In this document: positions 1 through 12,999 of the stretch, in pieces
Numbering within the stretch: position 1 is the stretch's first letter
Layout: every line of letters starts with the position of its first letter
Source: Dermatemys mawii
Taxonomy: Eukaryota > Chordata > Testudines > Dermatemydidae
DNA length: 64,000 nt
Assembly (NCBI GenBank): GCA_007922305.1
Contig: ML677358.1
Span: forward strand, 13,285,343 to 13,349,342
Direction: 5' to 3'
Made by a program: the position numbers and the translations under genes
Notes under the pieces: model-generated
Databases searched by the model: none
Told to the model about the DNA's origin: nothing
Seen by the model: only the letters and a program-made list of their open reading frames with translations

Positions 1-309
1 TGTTTTGTAATTAAACATACATACCAAGGCTTTCTAGTTTTAAAAGTCATCTGTTGATGTCTATAGCCTCAGGACATGAGAAGGTGAGGTTGCTATGGAA
101 ATACTGTGTAAATTGACTGTGTGTAAAAGCACATTCTGCAATTTTCACAAAGTAATGCATGGAACATAAGGCAACATTTTACTTTTTTTAAAAAAAAAAA
201 ATCCTAAACACTAGAGCTGTCAAATTAAAAGTTTTCATTGGAGAAAATATTGTCATTTGTTCCGAGATTGACTTAATTTAATTTAGAAACACTGCAAATT
301 AACGTACTG

Positions 310-570
310 CAGGGGTTTCCACACTTCACTGTTCCATGAGCTCCTTCTGACAACCAAAATTACTACATTGTCCCAGGACAGGGACTGAAGCCTGAGCCCC
401 ACTACCCTAGGTAGGGGGCCTGTAAACTGAGCCCCTGCACCAGTGCTGAAGCCATCAGACTTTGGCTTCGGCCCTAAGCCCCAGCAAGTCTAATGACAAC
501 CCTGGTGACCCCATTAAAACGGGGTCACAACCCACTTTTGGGGTCCAGATTCACAGTTTGATAACTACTG
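310..570. mobile_element. hAT-type non-autonomous DNA transposon
   Basis: The left end CAGGGGTTTCCACACTT and the right end AGTTTGATAACTACTG form degenerate terminal inverted repeats of the hAT CAGNGG type. The flanking 8-mers ACGTACTG and CTGTAGTG agree at 5 of 8 positions. There is no transposase frame. The inside carries GAAGCC/GGCTTC-type complementary stretches. Confidence 0.6.
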
Positions 571-775
571 CTGTAGTGCCAGCTTTATACACTACATTGT
601 AAACTGGTTCCTCCTCTCCAGCCCAGAAAGTAATTTGAGCTTCTACAAAATAACGGTATTCCTGGATGGATAAGGTTTTGTGGTCCATATATGGTAGATC
701 CAGCTATATTTTCCTTAGTATGTTTGTTTCTCTCTTCTGGTATGTACCCAGCTGTCCATTCTACAATTCAACATT

Positions 776-1036
776 AAAAAGAACAGGAGTACTTGTGGCA
801 CCTTAGAGACTAACAAATTTATTTCAGCATAAGTTTTCATAGGCTATAGCCCACTTCATCAGATGCATAGAACGGAACACACAGAAGTCAGACGTATCTA
901 TACAGACAGAAAACATGAAAAGGTGGAAGTTGCCATACGAATTCTAAGAGGTGGATGATATCGTTAAGTACAGCAAATGCTTCCCAAAATAATCACAGTG
1001 ATGGTATGGTGACTCCCACCTTTTCATGTTTCCTGT
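776..1036 (-). mobile_element. Retroposon tail with hammerhead-like core (copy A)
   Basis: Read on the minus strand, the copy ends in TTAGTCTCTAAGGTGCCACA and a T-rich stretch near 779. Upstream of that it contains CTGATGA (862-856), a stem that closes only with G-U wobbles, and GAAA (838-835). The same core and tail recur at 37876 and 62192. Unlike those two, this copy extends some 150 nt further upstream and ends in an inverted repeat (906-938 against 1004-1036). I recall this tail as common in turtles and link it tentatively to Penelope-like elements. No clear target duplication was found. Confidence 0.65.
906..1036. repeat. 33-nt inverted repeat in retroposon copy A
   Basis: Arm 906-938 and arm 1004-1036 are reverse complements at 29 of 33 positions, all four differences being transitions. 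The spacer is 65 nt. Both arms contain the block CCACCTTTTCATGTTT in opposite directions. This looks like two pieces of the same element joined head to head. Confidence 0.8.
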
Positions 1037-1039
1037 ACA

Positions 1040-2637
1040 TTCTAGGGCTCAGACACTGCTACTGTGAGTAGCCAATAAGTAGCTGAGTAGCTACTGAGTG
1101 ACTGAGACACATCTAAAGCTTTTTGCTCCTCCCTACATGGCTGTATAGGGTCCACTCAAAATGTATGCCTTGCTTCCTCAGAACTGTGATGATGGCATTG
1201 AGCATTCTATCCTGCTAATACTAATCACCTGATGCTTTTAAATGCTCTCTCCATCTCTCTCCCTGCTGGCCCACGCCTCTTCACCAACACACACAAAGAT
1301 GCAGTCTTTTAGCTGATCTGAACACTCCCCACTGCTATGTACAAACCACAGCACATTTTTCTCCAGTGAAAGAAGTATTTCCCTCTAATGAAAAGGAGAG
1401 CACTACTGCTCACCAGCTAACAAGTAGCCTGTGGGGAGCTAGACTTGAAAACAATATTTAGTCTAAGAGTTCAAAGCCTGTAAATGTGGTGTAGCACTTT
1501 AACGACCTCCTGGTATCAATTCCGAAGGTGGCTCTTTGCCCCACATTCCTAGACAAAGGAACAGTGCTGAGATGGTCACTGGCTTTGGCGCGGGCATGTG
1601 GTGAGAATCCATAGATTTATCAACAAGCTTGAGGTAGCTTAGGTGAGGAACAGTCGCAATGATGCTTGAGAGCGTCCCACTATGCACGTGCGCGCACACA
1701 CACAAGTTAGCAATGGTTCTTCAACTGTAATATGCTGCCCTCTGGCACTGGCCAGTCCTCTCATGCTTCAAGAAGTGCAAAAATTGTGAATCAATAATAA
1801 GACCTAGCTCTTATGTAGTGCTTTTCATCAACAGATCTCAAAGTCAGGTGCATCATGATCAGATGCTAACTGTGCAATGCTTCCTCAACCTGACAACCAA
1901 CTTTGCTGTAAGCTTTTGCTCTCCTCCTATCATGGCTTTAGCTTGCATACTGTAGATGCATACATCCAGGACGGTAAAATTATCTTATTTTTCAAGCCAC
2001 GTTCTGTGCCAGATCCTCAGGACTGATAGAGCTACACCTGAGGGAATGAGGCCAGAGGTGGCTTCCTGCCATCTTTCCATCTGCACCAATTTGGGGGAAA
2101 CCAGAGAAAAATTTGTCCCCCATGTAAGTTTTGCACAGATACTGAAAACATGCCTATAACCAAATTAGATATATTATTACAGAATGAGACATCAGCTGAG
2201 ATGAGGCAAATGTTCCAAATGACCACGTATAGGTGACTTCATGAGATGTATATGGAACTGAAACTCCTATAGGAGAGGCCCATTATTGTGCTTTTTATGT
2301 TGTTGTTGTTGTCGATATGACAGAATGCCAGGGAAAACGCCAGCTGGCTCACACAGAGATACAGAAGTTTAACAAAACTTAGTTAGCTTCATGCTTTTAT
2401 AAAAGGCTGGTCCCCAAACTGGAAATGGTAACACTGAGGCAAACAGGCAGCTATGTGACAAGACGATCAATGCACAATTTGAGTACTTTGCTCCATCGTA
2501 TCTCCTCAGCACCAGAGCAGAACTGCAAAGTCATCTTCCACTAATTAGAAATGGCCACAAGTGATTCAGCTGAAGAGCATCCACATGTGATTTGGAAACT
2601 GCTCTAAATTTCCAGCTTGATAAAACTTTGGAGCATC
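1040..2637. other. Intronic stretch without recognised feature
   Basis: The sequence is AT-rich and non-coding. It holds a short alternating CA/GC run near 1686-1706 and a (TTG)n-like run near 2299-2312. I found no exon with splice signals on either strand, and no repeat I could name. Confidence 0.5.
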
Positions 2638-2645
2638 TTTTATAA

Positions 2646-3504
2646 CAGGGATGGGCAAATTTTATGGCCCAAGGGCCACATTGGTATTGCGAAACTGTAT
2701 GGAGGGCCAGGTAGGGAAGGCTGTGCCTCTCCAAACAGCCTGACCCTCCCCCATCCGCCCCCTCCCACTTCCTGCCCCTTGACTGACCCCCTCAGAACCT
2801 CCAACCCATCCAAACCCCCCCCCCCACTCCTTGTCCCCTGACCGCCCCCTCCCAGCACCCTATCCCTAATTGCTCCCCTATTCAACCACCCCCCGGGACT
2901 CCTGCCCCTATCCAACCACCCCCTGGGACTCTACCCCCATCCAACCCCACTTGCTCCCTGACTGCCCTGACCCCTATCCACACCCCCACCCCAAGACAGG
3001 CCCACCTGGGACTCCCATGCCTATCCAACCCCCACCCCAATCCCTGTCCCCTGACCCCTATCCATGCCCACACCCCTAACTGCTCCCCAGGATCACACTC
3101 CCTATCCAACCCCACCTGCTCCCTGTCCCCTGACTGCCCCAACCCCTATCCATACCCCCACCCCCTGACAGCCCCCTCTCAGGATTCCTATGCCTATCCA
3201 ATACTCCATGTTCCCCATCCCGACTGCCCCCTCGAACCTCCACCCCAGCCAACCGCCACCTGCTCCCTGTCCTCTGACTGCCCCCTGGAGCCCCCTGCCC
3301 CTTATCCAACCCCCTTACCATGCTGAGCAGAGCAGCAGGAGCCCATAGCCCCATTGCCTGGCAGGAGTGGCAGGCCAGAGTGCTGGTGGCGCGGTGTGCT
3401 GTAGGGGAGGGAAGACAGTGGGGAGGAGTCAGGGGTAACCTCCCCAGCTGGGAGCTCAAGAGCCAGGCAGAACGGTCCTGCAGGCCATAGTTTGCCCACC
3501 TCTG
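2646..3504. mobile_element. hAT element with C-rich internal minisatellite (copy 1)
   Basis: The ends CAGGGATGGGCAAATT and TTTGCCCACCTCTG are inverted repeats of the family seen again at 48388 and 53520. The flanking 8-mers TTTTATAA and CTTTACAG differ only by three transitions. About 2740-3310 is an imperfect tandem array of units built on CCCTGACTGCCCC and CCTATCCAACCCC. The several open frames through it are low-complexity artefacts. There is no transposase. Confidence 0.8.
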
Positions 3505-3509
3505 CTTTA

Positions 3510-6500
3510 CAGTGATGGTGCCTCAGATGCTAACCACTTATCCCCAGAGCTGCCTATGAAACACTGGAACTCCCTCTGGGGGCTTAGCCCATCTTGATAA
3601 TGCTTCCTTCATAACACCTTAAAGCATCTCGCCTCTTTTTCCTGGCATCACGTAGGTCACCAAGCAACCCGCATACATTAAATTACCATCTATGGCTCTG
3701 GCTTTTTAATTTAAGATGTGCGGTCCTACTGAAAAAAAAAATTAAAACTAAAATCTAAGTACATATGGACTGTATGCCAAATGCAGAACTGCTGTAAGTT
3801 CAAGCACCTACTCTACTGACTTTAGCAGAGATGCTTAGGCCAGGTCTGGATCTCACCCAATGGCTTTAAAGTCTCAGATAAGATAGATTGCCCATGCTAT
3901 TTTATGCTATTTGATGGCACTACTGATTAGGACGTAGAATATTTTTATAGTCTTTCCTCTCACTCCACAAAACTGGTCCAAAAAGGATAATGAGTATCCC
4001 TGCACATTGCTTTAGGGAACCAGTCTTTCTCTCAGGCACAATTGCAGTATTCTCTATGCTTCTGACTGAGGTCAATGTCACTCCATACATTATCTGCCAA
4101 GAGAGACTTGTCTAGCAGGTGGTTGCCATCTTCCTCTTTAGATTATCTCTTCTGTTAACAGAATGATCTTCACAAGCATATGGTTGAATAGAGATGGCTC
4201 TTAATTTTAACCTTTCAACATGCCATCCTTCCAAAGCAAAGCAATACTGGTTAATTCAAAGTTACAGGCCAAAAGGTATCAGTTATTGCTCAACAAGCAA
4301 TACCATGCCACAGATTTTTTGCCAGAAATCTCCTTTGACTCAAGAGGGAGTTCAGCTTTAAAAACACACAGACAATGACACAATATGGCCCAATGTTTTT
4401 ATATCTTAATTTTCTTCGGATCTGCAAGTAGCTAGCTTCAAAAATTATACTTGCTCTACACATTTAACCAGCACATAATTTTATTCTGATTGATGCTTAA
4501 TTATAAGAACTGAAAAGTAAAAATATACATCACAGTCAATCACAATGGGCCAAATCCTCCTAATATTTACTCCCCTGACACAATTTCAGTGAAGTCAGTA
4601 AGGCCTTACAGGTGTAACTAAGGGTTGAATTTGTGCCCTTAGGTCTGTTTAACCTCCAGGAAAAAGTGGACATAAAGAAAATAAATACAAAACAAAGGAA
4701 AACTTGTTTCCCAGAGTATGACAGTTACGAGTATATCCGTTCAATATTCACCAACTGTAGAATAAAATACTGTATTACAAGATGATCTCATCTAGCTATG
4801 GACTGCACAGAGTTAATTCTAAAAGTGCATTACAAAAATGTAACCTATGTGCAGAAAGTACTGAAGTCTGTATATCTAGTAAGAACATGTTGCACTCACT
4901 CCACAAGAATGCAAGATTGCAACAGCTTACTATCCCTTTGAGAACTGCAACATATATTTCACATTAAGTATTAACAGTGTATTAAACAGAACTGCAGACC
5001 ATGGCAGTCTCCACAAATTTACACAATCATACGCTATACAGTAAAAAAAGATTACAGAAAGTTGTAAGGGTCTTTAGTGACTTCAGAAATTTGGGGATGT
5101 TCAGTTTAGAACTTAAGTCTGACCATTTTACTCTGCTGTCTACTTTGGGACCAAGAACAAGAGCTTTAAGGAGTGCTAGGGAAATCTAGTTTCCTTATTA
5201 ACTATGCTTCTGCTGCTTCTAGGTACAGAAACCAGTCCTGCAGTCCTTACCTCTGAAAAAATCTCCCCATGAGGTCAGCAGCTTCTTTGCCATTACACAT
5301 CTTCCAGCTTCCCAAAAAAACCCACTATACTCCTAATACATTACGGCAGAGTCCAAAAGAGAGCAAGCACTAGCTCTATAAGGGCAGGTCCTCAAATGGT
5401 GTAAGTTGGAAGAGCTCCACTGAAGTCCATGGAGCTATGATGATGTACATTAGATGTAGATCTGGCCCATCATACCTGAACTTCTAATTAGCCCAGCTAC
5501 TGACAGCCTGCTGGAACTTTGGCAGTCAGAACCTCCAGAGAAAGGTAACATGGGGTTGGGAAGTAGTTGCATCAGAGAAATGTAAAGTCCTAACTGGCTG
5601 GACACATGTTGAGGATCCAAGGCTTTCCATGACCAATTACTGCACTAACAAAAAGAACCAGTGAACAGCTGAGCTGCCAGAATTTTACTAACAGTGATCA
5701 ATCTTCCCACTACTACAGGCCATAACACCTAAACATGCCACATATGAAAGTTCATTGCATGCATGGAGCCATATTTACCCATGGGGCTCAGCTGCTTTGC
5801 TCCATGCTGCCACATGAACAAGCCAGCATATCAGGACTTGGGAGATCATTCAAGTGGAAGAGGGATCCTCTGGTGGCAAAGACCTGGTGTTGAAGCTCTT
5901 AAGCCATTATTCTCTTTCCCTGCTGCCAGCATATGAGGGACAGAAAACATAGTCAAAGACAAAGAGAGCAGCATGCATTTTTTTTTCCAGTTCCTTGCTA
6001 ATTCAAATAGGGCCTGATCCAAACCCCACTGAAATCAATGGAAAAATATTCATTGTTCTTCCATGGGCTTCAGGTCAAGCCCAAATCTCAGTCATTCATA
6101 GTGGGTCTCGCAGGCACTAATGCAAAACAGTAAGTCTACTGCAATAAAAATAGATTCCGGTATATTTATTCCATGTTGTTCTCAGTTTTGAGCATGTTAA
6201 GATTATTCTGAATTTAAATTCTGGTTTCAGTATTTATTGGACATATTTTCCCCCATTTTATAAAGTCAAGATGTGAAGGATTATTACTGAAGTAGTGAAA
6301 GTTGCAACAACTATATTGCCACAGTAATTCCACTTCTACTACTGAGAAACTTCAAAGAAACTTCTTGTAAATTCCCCTTTTTTCTCTTTGGTAGGCCATT
6401 ACTCTTCGGACTGAATTTAGTATTTCCCTCTTCTCTGCTTTAGAAGAGTGGTAAGCCATTCTCTAAATAATCCACAGTCTCCTTTGCTTTAACAAACTGC

Positions 6501-9500
6501 TTGCTCCAAATTTAGTGCATGGTAAACTTAGTAGAAAATTTAAAATTGGTAGACATCTTTAATATTTATTTTGAACCACAGAAGCTTTTTCTAGTACATT
6601 CTAGACCTGTACCAATGTTTACAATGAAACCTAAAACTTTTTTCCAATGTCTGGTTTCAAGTTGGGTTACAAATTTTAAATTAGTCCAAATTCATCCCTA
6701 AAGTTCACAAACCTTTTGAGAACTTTATGGTATTGGACTGAAAAGATGGGAAACTTTGTGGTTAGCGATGAATCTTTGAGGTTTGCAATAAGTACAATAT
6801 TGTGCTATTAGCTGGATTGCATTGTTCTACAAAACTATTTTAAAAGGTTCTAAAACCATGCTTTTGTCCAGCTGTTACTTAAATATTTTGTTTAACTATA
6901 TGCAAAACTTTTTAAAAGACATATTCAGCTCTGCAGGCTATGACGGCTGCCAACTTTTAGTAGAATTTTCACCAGGAGAGAGAGAGTTGGACTGTGAAAC
7001 ACTCTTGGCTCAGATTAGCTGTCTTCATCATCAGGTAGCCATTTATTTTTCAAATAATGGTTTTTAAATACATTCTGCTGTGCTGTACATTTTCCAGAAA
7101 GCATCTTTCACATTCCCCTTACAGCAGCTTTGCTTGTGAGAGAAGCCCACTGATTAACAGTTTGAAGCATCATGAAAATTATAAGATAAACTTAAATGAC
7201 CAAGGAGCAAGTTTGATCCTGATAAGGACTTAGCTTTAAGCCACTGTTTACAAAACGAACAAGAAAAGCCCACCATCAGTGACACAAGCACAGCCTCTGC
7301 TGTCACCTATCCTTGGCTGGTTTCTGCAGTTTGGTTTAAAGAGGCTTTTTTCCCACATTTCAAACGCAGGTCCGAGTGTTGTACACGATTTTGATGCGAC
7401 TACTCAGGAAATAAGCATCAAGCAACAAGCCTGGTAACATAATAGTAAACATTACACCTCGTAAGTCACAGTGTGCATGTAGGATACATTTCAATAGGCA
7501 TCTGATACATTGAATTACTCTTTCTTTTACATACCTGCAAAAGGGGCTTTTAAGTGTAAAATGTATATTTTCCTGTTCCCCTCGCTTTATCATTTTTTAC
7601 AGGGTTTGTATTAAATTTTGCTCCTGGGATATTTTGACTCATTTCCTCAAGAAAATAGGCCTTATTCTTTTCCACTGAATCTGCCAAGTTGGTTCTTTAT
7701 GTTGGTTAGCTCTCTATTCTTGCTTTCTCAAGACAGTACTGAGGTATAGTATTCACTGAGGTCAGGGCAGTGGGAATTGAACTACTCTGGATGGAATGTG
7801 TTCAGTGGGATAACTTGTAGGGATGATTCCTTCTGCGAGATCATCACGGGTCAAACCTTCAAAAGTGGACTCTGATTTTGGGTGCCCAATTTAAGATGCC
7901 TTAAGCCTGATTTTCAGAGGTGCCTAATACCCTCAGTTCCAAATCAGTTAGGGACTGGTATGGCCTGGTTAAGGGGGCAGCATGTTTCTTCCTTTGCATT
8001 AGTCCAGTTTGGCTGGCTGCTGTGGAGGAGGGCAGAGTTATTACCTAGCTCTTCTCCAACCTCCTACAGAATTTTTAGTACTGCTCTTGGGGCACGAGTC
8101 CCACTCTCTGTACACAACAGTCACCAATTCAACTCCCATAGTAGTCAACAGGAATCATTCCACTGAATTCAGGTGAAGTTGTACCAAGTCCTTGGAATGC
8201 AAGAAAAGAGACTGTATGTGGCTAGCACATAGGGGCAGAAGCATAAGGAGAAGGGAGGCCCGTTGTGCCCTATCTCCCTCCCATGAGCACCTGACAGTAC
8301 TGGGCATAATATTGCCTAACCCAGTTTGCAGTTCTCCAACTTTATATAGCATTTGCAATTCCTCACCAATGTCTAGTACTGGGAGATGTGTTTAGTTTAT
8401 CAGATACTTCCGGACTTGCATATGCTACTTTGATATCAAGCCTAACTTTTTATATCTTAGAGAGAACTGAATCCTGATGTTTAACACACAGCAAAGATAG
8501 CTATTGTTTTAACAAGTAGACTCTTTGTGCAACCTTTTCCATTATTGTCCAGGGTGTTTTGACCTCTTTCTATTGCTTTAACTTTTGATCATTCTAAAGT
8601 TAACTGATATTTGATGAGATTTGTGGGTGGTGGTATCTTGTTTGTGGCGTGCACCAGCTGTGGTATTCAACGTTTCCTTCCACATACCAACCAGTGCAGA
8701 TGTACAGAACCCTAATAATAAAATGTTATGGTTTGTTCATACTGAGCGGATACTTTCAGTCAGACCCACCTTTCTGCAAAAAGCACGTGAGCAAAAGTGT
8801 CAATGAGAAAAAGCACATGGAGGGCATCTTCCAACAGCCTCTTCTGAACTGTACACAAAATGGCTACAGTTAAGTTCTTATAGATTTAAAGTTCCAGTAC
8901 ACAAAACAACAGACTCTTAAGAATTGCCTACCTATTCTTTATGTAAAGAATCCAGTACACCACAGGAAAGTGAGTCAGACCTCTGGATACAATTACAGCT
9001 TTCAGACTGACTGCCCAGGTTGTCATTTATACACTCTCTGGGCCAAATTCCCTATTGGAGCCTATGAGCAAAACTCCATTGAAATAGTCCAAACTATACC
9101 CATTTATGCCAGCAGAGAATTTGACCCTCCATAATTTGCTTTCCGTCTTATTTAACACGATTTCCACATTTCACATTACTTTTCATGAAATCCTTTCAAA
9201 CAGGTTTGTGTCTCAGAAAGGAATGTCATCAATTGCGCCGTATGTCTGTTTTCTTACATTTGTATGTTCATTCAGCTTCAGAACACCACTGCCACCCAAA
9301 GAGTGTATTCCAGGCGCTGGATTATTAAAGATTGTTTTGACTAGGGGTAAAATTTTCAAGAATGCCTGCGTGACTTAGGTACCTATGATCTTGAGCCTCA
9401 TTGGATGTTGACTGGACTTACGCTCCTAATTCACTTAGGAGCATTAGAAAATTGTATCCAAGAACTAAATTTCTAAGCATTTGACTTAATTCATAGGACT

Positions 9501-12030
9501 GACATGATATAGCACAAACTTCATTACCCGAACCTCCCCTGTCAGAAGCACATTGTCTGACTATAGTTCTGGGGAAAGGAACTTCTCATAGGCCACTGTG
9601 GCTCCAAATAAGTGAGGTTTGGATATAATGCAGCCAGTTGGATCAAAAAGTGCCTTAGTCCTGCTGTGTTGGCAGACCTTGGAGAAGCAAGTCAGCTGCC
9701 TATAACTGGAGGAAAGACCAGCAGCAAAAGCCAGCCGCCTAATTATGCTTCAATTCTGGGTGCCCTGAGAGACCTTTGGATAATAGAGGTAGTACTGCCC
9801 ATTGGGCAGGCCATTTAAAGAGAAGGCTAGAAGTACAGCACTTTTTGGAGTAAAAAAACCAAGCAATTCACACTGCTGCAATTTAAAACAAACAAACAAA
9901 CAAAAAACCTATTTCTTTAACTGGTCAGAGAGAGAGACTGACTTTATTTGGACAATATTTTCATGCGGATTTTGCTGAAGGAGAACAAGAAAGGAGCTTC
10001 CCTGGAGTAAAGCATCTGAGAAAGAAGAGAATTTGTACTTATTGCAGAGAGGATGTTTTCAGGCTGATAATAAGGGACTGTGTATCAATCACATTCAGCT
10101 GTTCCCTGTAGAGAAAAAGGATATACAATGCAAGAGGAATGCAGTCTCTCTGTGGACAAGCAAAAATGCTGAGATTAGAGGTAGTGGAACCAGTACAGGT
10201 ATAAGAGCCCCTAAATCTTTACCCATGTTTTGACCTTTTTTGAAGTTTACCCATTCTGATAAGGGTTTGCTCATTTCCAGAAAAAGCCCATTCTTGTGAT
10301 GTTCCCAGTCTAATTTTTCAGACTTTGGATAAGCTTTCGAGTTTGTGCATGCTTATCTAATCCCGCATGCTGAACCTGTACCTATGAACCGAGGCAAAAG
10401 AAAAACTATATTTGTATCTTGTTAAGAAAAATGGCAGCACAAGCGTCAATTTCAGCATTGTTTCATTAGGTAGAAAGAATCATAGCACCAAAAAATGTCA
10501 AGTAGTGTTTCTGAGGGGAGAGGGATTTGCAAAGTTGCAAAAATCTTTCACATATATCTTTTAAAGGACTGTAGAGTAGAACCTATACCTCATCCCCTGC
10601 TCTGTTCCAGTGCTGTGGAAGCACATTAGAAACCTAGCAGGTTGCATATCATGTGGAGCTGAAACACTGACTTGGGGTATATAAACTGGTAGGTGACGGC
10701 CAGCACAGAAGGAATCAGGAAGGCAAAAAAATATGGCCCACGGGGAATTGAGGGATGGGATGGGTGGACGTGGGCAGCACGTGACTCCTGCATTTGGGGC
10801 GGCTGGACTTCAGTGCTAGAAGTTCCCTAGAAGTGCGGGGGGCCCACTGGTGCGCAGATCATGGCCCTACCCCTGGTCCCATCCCAATGCCTGCCCCCAC
10901 TCAGCCTCCTACCTCCGAGACTCCTCAGACACTCTACCCTTGCTCTGCCCCAGGCCCCACTCAGCCCCCCTCCCGCCTCTCTCCACCCCCTCCTAAGGGT
11001 CCCACTCACCTCCACCTCTCAAGGGGCAAAGACATGCAAGTGGGCAGAGGGGGCCATGGAGGAAGTGGTGGAGAAGCACAAGAGGCAGGTTGGGGGGCTT
11101 CAGGGAACTGGCGGAGCAGGGACAGGAAGAGGAGCAGTGTGGGTGGGGTCACCGGTTAAGAGCAGGACACAGAAGCAGGTTTCAGGCTGGAGTCTGAGCC
11201 AGGTCACTGCCAGCGCGCTCTTTCGGCAGCGGTGGCAATCCACAGGCACCAGGGCAGCAACACACCTCCAAAGGGAAGTGTGCTGCAGCCTCTTTGGGGA
11301 GACTTAGCCTATTATACCTGCTGCCCATGCTGGTGGACTAGCAGCATCCAAGTTCACTAACCTGTGACCAGTCTGAATGAAAGTGGCACCCAGGTTCCAG
11401 CTGGTACCCACAGCTGGGCTCACCCAGGTTTAAAGCATCAGCAAACTCAGGTCTGAGGTTTGTGTGCATAGGTGGCAGTTGTGTTAGAGCCCAGGTTAAT
11501 GCTGCAGTGAAACACGCCAAGAGTAAAAAGATCAAAGACTCTTCAGTATTTACAGCCTATACTGAATTGCTCTGAGTTAGACTTTTAGAATGAAGATACC
11601 AAGATTTCTAACATTCACTTTCAGGAGCATAGATCCCATTTCTCCCTCATCCCCTTCAAAGCTCCTGGATGCTATGGACCATATTTTCAAAAGGTATTAT
11701 TAAGGCCCAGATTCATAATAAGCACTAGGCACCTCAGTCTGGGGACCAGGTGTCATAAACTCCCCTTAGGCTCCACTGCAATTCACAGAACTCCTGCTGA
11801 AGCTGTAGCATCTAAACTCACTCAGCAACTTATGTTTTTGAAGTAAAAAGTTCCCTCGGCATCTGTTTCTGCATCTGGGCACATGCAATGCTGCCTCCCT
11901 CTAGATGTCTGAGCACCTAGCTCCCACCTAAGCTCCAGAGCTATGGGACCTTGGAACATGCAGCTCCCTCAGTCTCTCCTGCTGAAGCTGTTCCATTGTG
12001 TCATTTGGACCAGGGAGAGCACAAGAGCAT
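3510..12030. other. Intronic stretch, mostly unique and non-coding
   Basis: This is AT-rich sequence with short poly-A/T tracts, an (AAAC)n run at about 9888-9906, and a GC-rich patch at about 10680-11310 that gives overlapping chance frames. That patch has no recognisable inverted ends or protein similarity, so it stays unassigned. I see no exon-like open frame with both splice signals. Confidence 0.45.
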
Positions 12031-12039
12031 AAGCATAAG

Positions 12040-12300
12040 AATGACTCTCTAGCCTGGTGGTTAGAGCATTCACTCAGGATTTGGGAGACTCAGTGTTCAG
12101 AGGAACAGCTTCAACAGAAGAGGTTGAGGGAGCCCACATCAGAATATCCCAAAGGGCAATCACAATGGACGGTAGCAAATCTCTTTTTTTAAACGTCCCT
12201 TCCTATCAGGTGGAAGGGGGACTTGGATTGGGGTCTCCCACGTCCCACAACTACTGGGCTAAAAGTTATGAGCGAGGTCCTCCCTCTTTCCCTGCTTCTT
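12040..12300. repeat. Core-SINE pieces with tRNA-like head
   Basis: At 12052-12090 the words CTGGTGGTTAGAGCATTCA and GGAGACTCAGTGTTCA match the tRNA-derived head of reptile core SINEs. A second piece (about 12215-12290) reads as the complementary strand of the same head, with GGGTCTCCCACGTCCCACA and ACTGGGCTAA. The two pieces face each other, so this is either a rearranged SINE or two copies. Confidence 0.55.
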
Positions 12301-12356
12301 TCAACAGAAAGCCTAAGGCCTCTAACTCCAGAGAGAGTTCAAAGCTGCAAATCTCA

Positions 12357-12641
12357 GGGCTGGTCTTCACCAGGGTGGGGGATCGACTGCAGATACACAA
12401 CTTCAGCTACGTGAATCACGTAGCTGAAGTTGGCGTATCTGCAGCCGACTTACCTCCCGTCCTCACGGCAAGGGCAGTCAGCTGCGCACTCCCCCGTCGA
12501 CTCCGGCTTACTCCTCCGGGGGAGCTGGAGTTCCGGAGTCGACAGGGCCAGCGTTAGCGCTCGATTTCTCGCGTCCTCACAAGACGTGAGAAATCGATCG
12601 CTAAAACATCGATCACTGCCTGCGGGAGTGAGGACGTACCC
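12357..12641. mobile_element. Palindrome-rich TIR element
   Basis: The ends GGGCTGGTCTTCAC and GTGAGGACGTACCC are inverted repeats, and the flanks carry the 3-bp duplication TCA (12354-12356 and 12642-12644). Three successive palindromes fill it: 12387-12444, 12496-12543 and 12554-12604. The end sequence matches the elements at 17412 and 29369. The 3-bp duplication suggests a PIF/Harbinger-type element, but the superfamily is inference. Confidence 0.7.
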
Positions 12642-12999
12642 TCAAGCAGAACTAGGTGCCTATCGCCACAGGGGCAGGCTTAGCATACACCTTTTTAGTC
12701 ATCTCCCATTGGCTAGCTTAGGCAACTCCCCACCTAGAGTGTTTTCCTGTGACTCACTAGGTCACTGAAAGTTAGGTGCTGTAATACTGAGTATTTATGT
12801 GAATCTAGGCCCTGGAGCTAAAGCTGCAGCTACATGCTTAGTGGGATTTTTCAAAACATCTAGGTACCCGACTCTTATTAACTGCTGAAAGTTTCACATA
12901 CATTTAAGTCCCTTGCCAAACTGGATTAGTGTTCTGTCCTATGTCGGAAAGATCAAGAGCACAACAGTTGCAGAGATCTACTTAGGCCTCCTGTAAAAC

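Noticed and set aside
2617..3499. Several Pro- or Gly-rich frames
   Set aside because: They lie within the C-rich minisatellite of the hAT element at 2646 and are low-complexity artefacts.
10680..11310. GC-rich patch as a gene or CpG island
   Set aside because: CpG is not enriched as in the ADAMTS2 island, frames are low-complexity, and no exon signals link them; left unassigned.
12052..12090. A tRNA gene
   Set aside because: Only the A/B-box-like words of a SINE head are present; the cloverleaf does not close.
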